64,000 nt of DNA from Acidimicrobiales bacterium (GCA_041394265.1 JAWKIO010000005.1:4774001-4838000); one strand, 5' to 3'. Shown: positions 45,671-54,303, counted from the stretch's first letter. The notes: generated by a model from the sequence alone, not told the origin. Numbers and translations: made by a program.

Positions 45671-47665
45671 ATGTTCAACAACTTGCCACTGCGCACCAAA
45701 CTGATCGCCATCGTCGTTCCACCGCTTGTGGTGTTGGCGCTGATCGCTGCCTACGGCGTCATGCTGGGCTTCAGGGGAGCGAGCGATCTTCCGGGATTGA
45801 CCAACGACGTTCGTACGCTCAGCGGTGTCGCCACGATCGGCTTGCTCGTCAGCGGCCTTGGCGTCGTTGCGATCTCGCGGACAATCACCGACCCGCTCGA
45901 GGACATCCGGGCATCGGCTACCGATCTCGCCGAGAATCGGTTGCCGCTGCTCGTCGAGGCCCTGCGCACGCCGAACGGGACCACCCCGACCTTCGAGCCG
46001 ATCGCCGTCGGCACCAACGACGAACTCGGCGACCTCGTGCACGCCCTCAACGCAGTGCAGAGCGCGGTCGCCGAAGTGGCGAGTGAACAGCAGCAGGTCG
46101 TCCGCAAGGGACTCAACGATCTCGTGATCAACCTGGCTCGCCGCAACCAGTCGCTGCTCGATCGCCAGATTGAGTCGATCGACCAGCTCGAATCCCGTGA
46201 GCAGGATCCCGACACCCTCGAGGCACTCTTCGGTCTCGACCACCTCGCCACCCGGATGCGTCGCAATGCCGAGTCGCTGATCGTGCTGGCCGGCGCCGAG
46301 GCGCCTCGCCGACGTGGCGGGCCGGTCGCCACCGCCGACATCCTCCGGGTCGCCATGAGCGAGATCGAGGACTACAGGCGAGTGCAGCTGACCTCGATCG
46401 ACCCCGGCGAGATCGGTTCGCAGGGCGCCGTCGACCTCGCCCACGTCTGTTCTGAACTCATGGAGAACGCCACCCAGTTCTCGCCACCCGATCAGCCGGT
46501 CACGGTGAACGGGATGACACAGCCCGATGGCTGCTACCTCATTTCGATCACCGACCACGGCATGGGAATGAACGCCGAGCAGCTCGAGTCGGCGAACTCG
46601 GTGTTGGCCAACCCGCCCGATCTCGGACTCGGTCTGTCACGTTCGCTCGGCTTCATCGTGATCGGTCGTCTGGCCAAGCGTCTCGATGTCCGAGTGGAGC
46701 TCATGCCGACCGAGAGCGGTGGCGTCACGGCGCTCGTTCTCGTGCCCGCCGTGCTCATGGGCCATCAGGCCCCCGCTGCGCCTGACACCGCCGCCGTTGC
46801 CGGGGAGAGCCTCCCCGCTGCCACGGCTGCCAGCTGGGCCGATCCCGCGGACGGCGACGAGCCCGCCTGGACCCCGCCGGTCGCCCCCGAGCGAGGCGCC
46901 AGCCCGCTCACCGATCGCGGCGTCGCCGACCTACCGACCGCGCCGGTCGCCGACGTCCCCGCTGCGCCGGCCTACGACGCCCCGGTCGGCTTCGACGCAC
47001 CTGCGCCGTTCGACACCCCGGCGAGCTGCGACGCTCCGGTCTCCTACGACGAGCCGGTGTCGTATGACGCGCCTGTGTCCTATGACGAGCCGGCGTTCAC
47101 TGCCGAAGCTCCTCCAGCCCCGGTCGCGCCGGCGGCCGACGCCACCCCGGCGCCGGTGGTGCCCGGTCACCCCGAGATCCAGTCGGAAGCCCTGGCGAAG
47201 CTCATGGGCCTCATTCCGGTCGACAACTCGGGCGTCAACTCCTCCGAGTCCAACGCCAGCGTGTCGGTCAACGGCGGTGACGCCGGCGTGTGGTCCGGTC
47301 CGGTCTTCGAGCCGGCAGCAGAGAGCTTGTCGGGTGCGGGCGCACCGCCCAGCACCCTCGAGTCGGCAATGCCGAGCGGCGATGCCTTCGATGCCGGGAT
47401 CGATTCGCTGTTCGACGCCAATCCGGCCGGCCAGACCGATAAGGGTCTCGTGCGGCGAGACCGCACCAAGTCACAGGCCCCCGTGAGCGAGGGGCGTCCG
47501 GTGGCGGCGAGTGTTCGCAGCCCCGAGGAGATTCGCCAGATGCTGGCCCGCTACCGCGACGGTCGGGCCCGCCCCGCCGGCGACGGCGACGCCAATCCCA
47601 CCCCCTTCGACAGCTCGTCGACCTACGACGATCAGCCGTTCCCGTCACATGGAGATCACCAATGA
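45671..47665 (+). CDS. CvnA-type sensor histidine kinase with minimal extracellular part
   Basis: A 664-residue kinase-like protein. Two hydrophobic helices (about 11-33 and 51-69) flank only ~17 residues, so almost the whole extracellular sensor (the nitrate/NIT domain of ordinary CvnA) is missing. A HAMP region (70-125) follows, then the dimerisation helix (RRNQSLLDRQIESIDQLE, DHLATRMRRN) and a HATPase with N-box ELMENATQFSPP, DHGMGMN and GLGLSRSLGFIV. The C-terminal ~270 residues are disordered, with SYDEP/SYDAP pentapeptide repeats at ~435-475. The ATG has an excellent AGAAGGA site. In Streptomyces, CvnA works with CvnB, CvnC and CvnD, all of which follow here. Confidence 0.88.
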   Translation: MFNNLPLRTKLIAIVVPPLVVLALIAAYGVMLGFRGASDLPGLTNDVRTLSGVATIGLLVSGLGVVAISRTITDPLEDIRASATDLAENRLPLLVEALRTPNGTTPTFEPIAVGTNDELGDLVHALNAVQSAVAEVASEQQQVVRKGLNDLVINLARRNQSLLDRQIESIDQLESREQDPDTLEALFGLDHLATRMRRNAESLIVLAGAEAPRRRGGPVATADILRVAMSEIEDYRRVQLTSIDPGEIGSQGAVDLAHVCSELMENATQFSPPDQPVTVNGMTQPDGCYLISITDHGMGMNAEQLESANSVLANPPDLGLGLSRSLGFIVIGRLAKRLDVRVELMPTESGGVTALVLVPAVLMGHQAPAAPDTAAVAGESLPAATAASWADPADGDEPAWTPPVAPERGASPLTDRGVADLPTAPVADVPAAPAYDAPVGFDAPAPFDTPASCDAPVSYDEPVSYDAPVSYDEPAFTAEAPPAPVAPAADATPAPVVPGHPEIQSEALAKLMGLIPVDNSGVNSSESNASVSVNGGDAGVWSGPVFEPAAESLSGAGAPPSTLESAMPSGDAFDAGIDSLFDANPAGQTDKGLVRRDRTKSQAPVSEGRPVAASVRSPEEIRQMLARYRDGRARPAGDGDANPTPFDSSSTYDDQPFPSHGDHQ

Positions 47666-48084
47666 CCGTCCTCAGCACCCAGGCCAGCAATGTCAATTGG
47701 CTCGTCAACAACTTCGTTGACCGGGTCCCCGGCGTCACCGACGCCGTGGTCGTGAGCTCCGATGGTCTGCCCATCGCCGCTTCGAGCGGACTCGATCGCG
47801 ATGCGGTCGACCGGTTCTCGGCCGTGTCGTCCGGTCTCATCGGCCTCGCCTACGGTGCCTCCAGTCGCTTCGGCGGCGGGGCCGTCACCGAGGTGATCGT
47901 CGAGATGCAGAACGCCTTCCTGTTCGTCACCGGTATCTCCGACGGCTCACTGCTCGCCACCTTCGCCGAAGCGACCTGCGACGTCGGGCTCGTCGGCTAC
48001 GAGATGGCGGTGCTGGTCGAGAAGGCCGGCGCCGTCCTCACGCCCGAGTTGCGGGCCGAACTCCAGGCGAGTCTGCCACGATGA
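47662..48084 (+). CDS. Roadblock/LC7-domain protein (CvnB/MglB-like)
   Basis: A 140-residue roadblock/LC7 protein; residues 10-115 form the fold (VNNFVDRVPGVTDAVVVSSDGLPIAASSGLD, FLFVTGISDGSLLATFAE). In conservon operons this partner regulates the small GTPase CvnD, equivalent to MglB as a GTPase-activating protein for MglA. ATG overlaps the kinase stop and its stop overlaps the DUF742 start, so stoichiometric synthesis is likely. Confidence 0.92.
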   Translation: MTVLSTQASNVNWLVNNFVDRVPGVTDAVVVSSDGLPIAASSGLDRDAVDRFSAVSSGLIGLAYGASSRFGGGAVTEVIVEMQNAFLFVTGISDGSLLATFAEATCDVGLVGYEMAVLVEKAGAVLTPELRAELQASLPR

Positions 48085-48446
48085 CCTCCGACGACCGTGA
48101 CCAGTTCACCGCACTTCGTGTGCGGCCATACCTCCTGACCGGAGGCCGGACTCGCAGCGCGGTCGACCTGCCCCTCGAGGCGATCGTCCGCAGTACTCCT
48201 GATGGCGCGAACCGCCTCGCCACGCTCGACCACGAGCGCAAGAGCATCGTGTCGCTGTGCATGCAACCGCAGTCGATCGCCGAGATCTCTGCCCATCTCC
48301 ACATGCATCTGCAGGTGGCAAAGGTCCTCGTTGGTGACTTGATCACCGAAGGACTCGTCGGAAGCCATGCGGCGACCGCTCCGACGTCAGCTCGCCCCGA
48401 CGTGGCGTTGCTCGAACGTGTCCTCAACGGCCTCCAGTCTCTCTGA
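48081..48446 (+). CDS. DUF742-family protein (CvnC-like)
   Basis: A 121-residue winged-helix-like DUF742 protein. Typical segments are VRPYLLTGGRTRS near the N-terminus and HERKSIVSLCMQPQSIAEISAHLHMHLQVAKVLVGDLITEGLV, which resembles a helix-turn-helix. Family members always sit between roadblock and GTPase genes in actinobacterial cvn operons; whether they bind DNA is not settled. It overlaps its neighbours by ATGA upstream and is 7 bp from the GTPase. Confidence 0.92.
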   Translation: MTSDDRDQFTALRVRPYLLTGGRTRSAVDLPLEAIVRSTPDGANRLATLDHERKSIVSLCMQPQSIAEISAHLHMHLQVAKVLVGDLITEGLVGSHAATAPTSARPDVALLERVLNGLQSL

Positions 48447-48453
48447 GGGATCC

Positions 48454-49023
48454 ATGACCAACGCAACACCCATTCCCGTCAAGATCGTCGTCGCCGGAGG
48501 CTTCGCTGTCGGCAAGTCGACGTTCGTCAACTCGATCTCCGATATCGATCCGCTCCGAACCGAAGCGGCAATGACGAAGGCGTCCGAGGAAGTCGACCAC
48601 CTGGGCGACGCCACCTCGAAGCAGTCGACCACGGTGGCCATGGACTTCGGTCGCGTGGCCCTTGGCGACGAACTGATGCTCTACCTGTTCGGCACACCCG
48701 GCCAGGACCGTTTCCACTTCATGTGGGATGAGCTGGTTCGTGGCGCTGTCGGCTCCGTCGTGCTCGTCGACACCGGTCGCCTCGAGGCGTGCTTCCCGGC
48801 AGTGGACTACATGGAGCGTCAGAACGTGCCGTTCGTCGTGGCGGTGAATGCCTTCGACGGTGTGCTCCGTCACCACCCCGAGGACGTGCGGGAAGCGCTC
48901 GACGTTCCGGCCCACATCCCGGTCATTGTCACCGACGCTCGCCACAAGGCGGCCGTGCGCGACACGCTCATCACGCTGGTGCGCCACGCCATGGCGATGG
49001 CGAGGGCCCAGGCCGGGGTCTAG
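48454..49023 (+). CDS. Small Ras-like GTPase (CvnD/MglA-like)
   Basis: A 189-residue GTPase. P-loop GGFAVGKSTFV (residues ~13-23), switch II FGTPGQDRFHFMW with Gln after Gly as in Ras, and NAFDG in place of NKxD (AVNAFDG) for base recognition; TDAR takes the SAK position. Such GTPases act with the roadblock protein to control localisation, development or, in some Streptomyces cvn operons, antibiotic production. GAGGGA lies six bases before the ATG. Last gene of the operon. Confidence 0.92.
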   Translation: MTNATPIPVKIVVAGGFAVGKSTFVNSISDIDPLRTEAAMTKASEEVDHLGDATSKQSTTVAMDFGRVALGDELMLYLFGTPGQDRFHFMWDELVRGAVGSVVLVDTGRLEACFPAVDYMERQNVPFVVAVNAFDGVLRHHPEDVREALDVPAHIPVIVTDARHKAAVRDTLITLVRHAMAMARAQAGV

Positions 49024-49073
49024 CGCAGCTGACTTCGTGAGTGGTGCGGCGGGGCCAGTAGGCTCGCCGCCCA

Positions 49074-49898
49074 ATGAGTGACCATCACGCAGTCCCCTCG
49101 TCAACCCGGCCCGACGCTGCTCCGCGTTTAACCAGACTCAGCCGCTCCATCGACGGTCGAGTGGCGGTCATCACCGGCGCCGCCTCCGGCATCGGACGGG
49201 CGATCGCCCAACTCTTCGTCGATGAAGGGGCGAAGGTCGGACTGATCGACCGCACCGCGGGCGGGATCGGCGTCGTCACCGACGAGCTGGCGGACGCCGG
49301 TGGTGTCGTGTGTGGTCGCACCGCCGACGTCGCCGATCACGAGCAGGTCCAGGCAGCGATCGCCGATATCCGGGCCGAGTTGGGCCCCGTCGACATCCTG
49401 GTCAACAACGCCGGGGTGAGCTTGCCTGCCCCGATCGACAGCGCCGACTACGAACAGGCATGGGACACCACGTTCGGGGTCAACCTCGAAGCCCACACGG
49501 TGCTCATCCGCGCCTGCCTCGATGACCTGCTGCGCGATGGCGCCGGTCGTATCGTCAACGTGGCATCGACCGAAGGGCTGGGTGCCACCCCGTTCTTGAC
49601 GCCTTACACCGCGTCCAAGCACGGCGTGATCGGCTTGACCCGCGGCTTGGCGGTCGAGCTGGGTCGGCGTGGGGTGACCGTGAACTGCATCGCCCCCGGG
49701 CCGATCCGCACCGGCATGACCTCATCGATCGACGACCGTGACCGGGCCACGTTCGCTCAACGCCGGGTGCCGGTCGGCCGCTACGGCGAGCCCGAGGAAG
49801 TGGCACATGCGGTGCTGTCGTTGGTGCTCCCGGCGGCGTCGTACATCAACGGCACCGTGATGGTCGTCGACGGCGGCATGACCGCCCAGAACACCTGA
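49074..49898 (+). CDS. Short-chain dehydrogenase/reductase
   Basis: A 274-residue classical SDR. A ~25-residue N-terminal extension precedes VAVITGAASGIGRAIAQLF (NAD site TGxxxGIG), then NNAGVS, and the catalytic Ser in NVASTEGLG with YTASKHG (Tyr-x-x-x-Lys). The C-terminal VNCIAPGPIRT and YINGTVMVVDGGMTAQ are standard. Asp in LIDR after beta2 favours NAD over NADP. Substrate unknown. It may be co-transcribed with the nitroreductase, whose reading frame begins at the SDR stop. Confidence 0.9.
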   Translation: MSDHHAVPSSTRPDAAPRLTRLSRSIDGRVAVITGAASGIGRAIAQLFVDEGAKVGLIDRTAGGIGVVTDELADAGGVVCGRTADVADHEQVQAAIADIRAELGPVDILVNNAGVSLPAPIDSADYEQAWDTTFGVNLEAHTVLIRACLDDLLRDGAGRIVNVASTEGLGATPFLTPYTASKHGVIGLTRGLAVELGRRGVTVNCIAPGPIRTGMTSSIDDRDRATFAQRRVPVGRYGEPEEVAHAVLSLVLPAASYINGTVMVVDGGMTAQNT

Positions 49899-49927
49899 TG
49901 TCTTCACACGAGAGGGAGCGACTGGCG

Positions 49928-50620
49928 ATGGACGAACCGACCCTGCTCGAAGGTCTGGCGACCACCCGAGCCATTCGTCGCTACACGGGCGATCCGATCC
50001 CCGACGACGATCTGGCCACGATCCTGTTCTCGGCCACCCGGGCGCCCACCGGCTCGAACCGACAGAACTTCCGGTTCGTCGTGCTCCGGGACGGCCCGAT
50101 CGCCGCGCAGGCGAAGTCGCTGCTCGGCGAGGCGTTCCGGGCGGGTTGGGCGTCCAAGCGGACCGGCGACGGCTATGACGAGGGAAGCGGCGCAATCGAC
50201 AACAGCCCAAAGGCACGCCAGGCCCGGGCGATGGACTACTTCGTCGACCACTTCGAGGAGACCCCGGTCGTCGTGCTCCCGTGTATCCGGAAGCGTCACG
50301 GCGGGCTGATGGACGGCGCCTCGGTCTACCCGGCCTGCCAGAACCTTCTGCTCGCCGCCCGAGCGCTCGGCTACGGCGGGGTGCTCACCGGCTGGCACGG
50401 CATGGTCGAGGCTGAACTGCGCGCCTTGGTCGGGATCCCCGATGACCACCTGATCGCGGCCACCATTCCGCTCGGCAAACCGCAAGGCAACCACGGCCCA
50501 GTTCGTCGCCGCCCGATCAGCGAACTGGTCTACGACGACACCTGGGGTGGCGCTGCGCCGTGGGCCACCGAGCCCGAAGGCACTCGCCACACCTCGGCCG
50601 GCCCACCCAAGGGCGACTGA
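49928..50620 (+). CDS. Nitroreductase-family protein
   Basis: A 230-residue flavoprotein of the nitroreductase superfamily: RAIRRYTGDPIPDDDLATIL and SATRAPTGSNRQNFRFVVL (FMN-binding Arg/Ser/Asn), NLLLAARALGYGGVLTGW and the C-terminal IPLGKPQGNHGPVRRRP. These enzymes reduce nitro, quinone or enone groups with NAD(P)H. AGGGAG lies nine bases before ATG 49928, so this start is chosen over ATG 49898, which has no ribosome site and overlaps the SDR stop. Confidence 0.88.
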   Translation: MDEPTLLEGLATTRAIRRYTGDPIPDDDLATILFSATRAPTGSNRQNFRFVVLRDGPIAAQAKSLLGEAFRAGWASKRTGDGYDEGSGAIDNSPKARQARAMDYFVDHFEETPVVVLPCIRKRHGGLMDGASVYPACQNLLLAARALGYGGVLTGWHGMVEAELRALVGIPDDHLIAATIPLGKPQGNHGPVRRRPISELVYDDTWGGAAPWATEPEGTRHTSAGPPKGD

Positions 50621-50652
50621 CCAAACCTCCGGGCCACCGTCCATTTTCAGGC

Positions 50653-50698
50653 AACCTCCGGGGCTCCGTACGCTCAGCGGCGCGGAACCCCGGAGGTT
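50653..50698. terminator. Large hairpin between converging genes
   Basis: AACCTCCGGGGCTCCG and CGGAACCCCGGAGGTT pair over 16 bp with one mismatch around a 14-base loop. A further AAACCTCCGG copy occurs at 50624. It lies in the 118-bp gap between nitroreductase and hydrolase, with GTTTG on one side, so bidirectional termination is plausible. Confidence 0.5.
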
Positions 50699-50738
50699 TG
50701 CTGAGATTGGACGCAGGCCCGAGGGTTCGGGAAGCAGG

Positions 50739-51410
50739 TCAGACGTCGAGGAAGTCCATGGACTTCATCAGGAAGTTCATCGCCTTTGGTAGGCCGAAGT
50801 GGTCGACGTTGCGGAGGGTCACCAGCGTGGCGTTGGGGAGCGCCTCGGCGAGCGGTTCGCCGGGGCCGGCGAAGTCGGCGTCGCCGATGATCACCAGCGT
50901 GGGATTGGTGATGCCCGCCGCGTCGTCACGTGTGAATGGCGGCGGGGTGCGCTTGAGGAACGCAGCGAGTGCGAGCGGGTCGTTGCCGTCGGATTCCGAC
51001 ATCTGCTTGAAGTGCAGACCGACCATGTCGTCGGGGTCGGCGCGGCCCTCGATGGCATCGAGCAGCGGATTGTCTTCCCTGGGTTCGAACAAGCGAGCCC
51101 CCATGCCGGCGATGACGAGTTTGCCGAACCGCTCGGGATGCTTGGCGGCCAGGGTGAGGACGATGCGGGCGCCCGCCGAGTAGCCGACGGCATCGACCAC
51201 GGCGCCCTCGGGAATGGCGGCGAGGACGAGCTCCTCCACCTCGGCGTAGGCCTCGGTGTCGTGGGGTTTGTCGTTGTCACCGTGGCCGAGCAGGTCGGGG
51301 GCGATCACCTCACGACCGGCGTCGGTCAGAAGATCGATCCAGCCAGGCTCCTGCCAGGTGCGTCGGGCCGAGGTGGCGAAGCCGTGTACGAGGAGGACGG
51401 GGTTGCTCAT
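50739..51410 (-). CDS. Alpha/beta hydrolase
   Basis: A 223-residue alpha/beta hydrolase. Oxyanion segment LLVHGFATS near the N-terminus, nucleophile elbow GYSAGA (Ser near residue 76), Asp in IIGDADFAG and His in NVDHFGLP complete the triad in family order. The cap is short. It could be an esterase or lactonase, and no specificity is readable. The ATG MSNPVLLVHG is used although the frame is open upstream. It converges with the nitroreductase gene across the hairpin. Confidence 0.9.
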   Translation of the reverse strand: MSNPVLLVHGFATSARRTWQEPGWIDLLTDAGREVIAPDLLGHGDNDKPHDTEAYAEVEELVLAAIPEGAVVDAVGYSAGARIVLTLAAKHPERFGKLVIAGMGARLFEPREDNPLLDAIEGRADPDDMVGLHFKQMSESDGNDPLALAAFLKRTPPPFTRDDAAGITNPTLVIIGDADFAGPGEPLAEALPNATLVTLRNVDHFGLPKAMNFLMKSMDFLDV

Positions 51411-51421
51411 GCCGGCCGACA

Positions 51422-51679
51422 CTACGCCGCCACGAGCGAGTTGGCCGAATGCTCCGCACCACGCCGTTCGTGCAGGCGGGCCCGGCAGCCCTGATGGCGA
51501 CGCACGGCCACGATGTCGGCGGTGCGGAAGCTCGCCAATCGCATCGACCACGAGTCGATCACTCGACGGCCGTCGTCGAGGCGGAAGAACGTGGTCAGCG
51601 GTCCTTCCTGTTGGTAGGCGTCGGCGTCGTCGATCTCGATGGTGGTCTGGTCGGTGAGGGTGACGTGAAAGGTGGCCAT
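51422..51679 (-). CDS. Small hypothetical protein
   Basis: An 85-residue protein, MATFHVTLTDQTTIEIDDAD at the N-terminus, with a compact beta-strand-rich first 55 residues and a basic tail. No family is recognised. It sits 11 bp upstream of the hydrolase on the same strand and is probably co-transcribed. A short beta-barrel that binds a ligand is possible but not supported. Confidence 0.6.
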   Translation of the reverse strand: MATFHVTLTDQTTIEIDDADAYQQEGPLTTFFRLDDGRRVIDSWSMRLASFRTADIVAVRRHQGCRARLHERRGAEHSANSLVAA

Positions 51680-51798
51680 GCAACGAACCTACGACGGCCG
51701 CCCTGTGGGGAGGAAGGGCCATAACCCTGTGACTTGCCTGTGGTTTCGGTGTGACCTACAACAGGCGATCCTGTGGACAACCTCGTGACCAGGTGGAA

Positions 51799-52698
51799 CT
51801 AGACAGGCTCGAACTGTGGTGGTGGATCGGCGGCGTCGACCTCGTCGCCGTCGTCGCCGTGGTTGTCAGTGGTGGTGGCGAGCAGGGGAGTGGCCGACGC
51901 CAGCCGTCGACGTTCGCCCCAGGCCCGGCCGACGTCGTTCATTGCGATGCCCACCCCGAGCAATGCCAGCGCGACGAAGCCGTCGGCCCACCAGTGATGT
52001 CCGGTGGCCGCCACGACGAAGATGGTGAACAGGAGGTGGGCGACACCGACGATGCGGACCGGCCAATGCTTGCTGGCGGCGTACATGCCGAGTCCGACCA
52101 CCGCCGCCCACCCGACATGAATGGAAGGCATCGCAGCGAACTGGTCGGAAACGCCGGTACCCACTGGTCCATAGACGTCGAGGCCGTAGCGTTTGGCCAG
52201 ACTGACGAACTCGAGTTCCGGGATGAAGCGAGGCGGCGCGACCCGGATGAAGCGGATCACGAGACAGAACGCGGTGAGAATCACCAGGCCGGTTCGCCAC
52301 CGTAGGTAATGGTCGCGGTGCAGGACGAAGAGCCAGATCAAGAAGATGATGATCGATGGCACGTGGATGGCGGCGTAGTAGTAGTTGACGAAGCGGGCCA
52401 GCCAGTCGTGATCGATCACGAAGTGCTGGATCGAGATCTCACTCGGCAGGTGCAGCGCTTGTTGCCAGTCGTTGATCTGCCGACCACGTTCGATCGCTCC
52501 AGCATTGTGTTTGAGCGGCAGCACTCGAGCGACTCGCCAGATCGAGTAGACACCCGCCACGAAGGCGAACTCCTTGGTCGCCTCTCGGATGAACGCCGTG
52601 ATCCGGTTGGCGGGCAAGCGGGTGGAGGTGAGGGTGACCGCTCCGCTGCAGACCGAGGCAATCGCCGCTTCATCCCAGGTGGCCCACTTCATCGCCAT
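51799..52698 (-). CDS. PAP2_3-type phosphatase / inositolphosphotransferase-like membrane protein
   Basis: A 299-residue membrane protein of the PAP2_3 (AUR1-like) family. Five to six hydrophobic segments are visible (for example VPSIIIFLIWLFVL and TGLVILTAFCLVIRFI). The phosphatase motifs are VAPPRFIP, SDQFAAMPSIHVGWA (catalytic His) and GHHWWADG (second His-x3-Asp). Related proteins are phosphatidic-acid phosphatases or inositolphosphoryl/phosphatidylinositol transferases. The C-terminal ~35 residues are acidic and soluble. It is divergent from DUF5522. Confidence 0.85.
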   Translation of the reverse strand: MAMKWATWDEAAIASVCSGAVTLTSTRLPANRITAFIREATKEFAFVAGVYSIWRVARVLPLKHNAGAIERGRQINDWQQALHLPSEISIQHFVIDHDWLARFVNYYYAAIHVPSIIIFLIWLFVLHRDHYLRWRTGLVILTAFCLVIRFIRVAPPRFIPELEFVSLAKRYGLDVYGPVGTGVSDQFAAMPSIHVGWAAVVGLGMYAASKHWPVRIVGVAHLLFTIFVVAATGHHWWADGFVALALLGVGIAMNDVGRAWGERRRLASATPLLATTTDNHGDDGDEVDAADPPPQFEPV

Positions 52699-52808
52699 AG
52701 CTTGCCGGACAATGGCGGTTTGGCAAACGCGGGCTCGACGGCAGGTGTCGAATCGTCACACATTCGTCGGACACGCCCGGTCGCGGCAGTGAGAGGGCCC
52801 AGACGCGA

Positions 52809-52835
52809 GTCAACCGGTGGCAAGCACCGGTTGAC
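52809..52835. promoter_or_regulatory. Perfect 11-bp inverted repeat in a divergent promoter region
   Basis: GTCAACCGGTG-GCAAG-CACCGGTTGAC is a perfect stem in the 273-bp gap between the PAP2_3 and DUF5522 starts. It has no T-run and lies upstream of both genes, so an operator or 5' leader structure is more likely than a terminator. A smaller CGAGCG/CGCTCG repeat is nearby at about 52866-52880. Confidence 0.5.
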
Positions 52836-52971
52836 CCAATCCCCCGTTGTACCCCCGACGGCTTCGAGCGTGACGCTCGGCACATCGCCGGTAGATCCGA
52901 ACATTACCGAGCATTGGGTCGCCGTGTCAATGACCCCGAGGGGTGAGATACGACCGCACGAGGTGAGGGCA

Positions 52972-53223
52972 ATGGCTAGCCTGCTCGCCGTGGCCGATGA
53001 ACCTGTCCTTCGAGCCAACCATCTGGTGCCGCACCCCGACCGGTTCGATGCCACCGACCCGGCCAATCAATCGGCGATGGCCGCTCACGACGCCGCGGTC
53101 GCCGCAGGCCACGGTGGCTATCTCGACCCGGCGACCGGGCTCTTCGTCATGACCGCCCTCGGCTTGGCGAACCGGGGGACCTGCTGCTCGAACGGCTGCC
53201 GTCACTGCCCGTTCGTCATCTGA
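52972..53223 (+). CDS. DUF5522 family cysteine-rich small protein
   Basis: An 83-residue protein with the DUF5522 C-terminus GTCCSNGCRHCPFVI, whose cysteines and His could bind a metal; the preceding YLDPATGLFVMTA block is also typical. The ATG has a strong GAGGTGAGG site. An upstream in-frame ATG (52930) would add 14 residues but is less likely. Widespread in Actinobacteria, function unknown. Confidence 0.87.
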   Translation: MASLLAVADEPVLRANHLVPHPDRFDATDPANQSAMAAHDAAVAAGHGGYLDPATGLFVMTALGLANRGTCCSNGCRHCPFVI

Positions 53224-53289
53224 GATTTCTTCCCAGGGTGCCATCGCCCGTAGTGTCGGGCCGTCACGTACCGACCCGGGGAGCCACCG

Positions 53290-54135
53290 ATGTCCACCAC
53301 CAACGTTCTCGACCGCATCGCCATCACGATCGACGACGCCGGCGTCGCCGACGTCCGTCTCAATCGCCCGGACAAGATGAACGCGCTCGACCCTGTCATG
53401 TTCAAGGCGCTGGTCGAGGCATCCGACATGCTGGCCGCCGACAACTCGGTGCGGTGCGTGGTGCTCTCGGGCGAAGGTCGGGCCTTCTGCGCCGGTCTCG
53501 ACTTCTCGAGCTTCCAGGGCATGGCCGACGGCTCACGAGAAGCGAACACCGACGAGGTCACCAAGGAGCCAGAGATCACCGCCGCCAACGAAGGGCGGAT
53601 CACCCACATGGGCCAGCAGGCGGTCTACGGGTGGACGAACCTCCCGGTCCCGGTGATCGGCGCCATCCATGGGCACGCCCTGGGTGGCGGGATCCAGCTC
53701 GCGCTCGGTACCGACATCCGCTTCGTGCACCCCGAGACCAAGATGTCCGTGTTGGAGGTCCGGTGGGGCCTGGTGCCCGACATGACCGGCACCCAGTCGC
53801 TCATCGACATCGTCGGCCTCGACGTCGCCAAGGAACTCACCTGGACCGGCCGCATGGTCTCGGGCACCGAAGCCGTCGAGTTGGGCCTCGGCACCCACCT
53901 GTCCGAGGACCCCAGAGCTGACGCCCTGGCCATGGCCGGCGAGATCGCCCAGAAGTCGCCCCACGCCATCCGCGCCGGCAAGCGCCTGCTCAACAATGCG
54001 TCGAAGGTGTCGGTGGCCGAGGGATTCCAGGCCGAACGGCAGGAGATCGGCGCCTTGATCGGGTCACCGAATCAGAAGGAGTCGATCATGGCCTTCTTCG
54101 AGAAGCGCACCGCCAACGTCGCCAACCCCGACTGA
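53290..54135 (+). CDS. Enoyl-CoA hydratase/isomerase (crotonase) family
   Basis: A 281-residue crotonase. RPDKMNALDPVMFKAL opens the fold, the oxyanion segment AFCAGLDFSSFQGM and HGHALGGGIQLALGTDIRF (CoA/oxyanion) are clear, and WGLVPDMTGTQSLIDIVG replaces the usual E-x-x-x-G-L-x-P with the second catalytic Glu of hydratase absent (VPDM), so hydratase activity is uncertain; an isomerase, thioesterase or other crotonase role is possible. Downstream is the 25-bp repeat array. Confidence 0.87.
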   Translation: MSTTNVLDRIAITIDDAGVADVRLNRPDKMNALDPVMFKALVEASDMLAADNSVRCVVLSGEGRAFCAGLDFSSFQGMADGSREANTDEVTKEPEITAANEGRITHMGQQAVYGWTNLPVPVIGAIHGHALGGGIQLALGTDIRFVHPETKMSVLEVRWGLVPDMTGTQSLIDIVGLDVAKELTWTGRMVSGTEAVELGLGTHLSEDPRADALAMAGEIAQKSPHAIRAGKRLLNNASKVSVAEGFQAERQEIGALIGSPNQKESIMAFFEKRTANVANPD

Positions 54136-54157
54136 GCAACAGCGGCTGCTCACCGCC

Positions 54158-54303
54158 GGCTCAGTGGTCGATGGTCGCCGCTGGCTCAGTGGTCGATGGT
54201 CGCCGCCGGCTCAGTGGTCGATGGTCGCCGCTGGCTCAGTGGTCGATGGTCGCCGCTGGCTCAGTGGCCGATCATCGCCGCTGGCTCAGTGGCCGATCGC
54301 CGC
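54158..54303. repeat. 25-bp tandem repeat array, about six copies
   Basis: Copies begin with GGCTCAGTGG at 54158, 54183, 54208, 54233, 54258 and 54283; the first four match nearly exactly, the last two carry GGCCGAT changes and the sixth is partial. It fills the gap between the crotonase and the converging gamma-glutamyltransferase gene. On the minus strand each copy contains CCACTGA, and the sixth supplies the stop codon of the gamma-glutamyltransferase (54288-54286). Confidence 0.95.
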
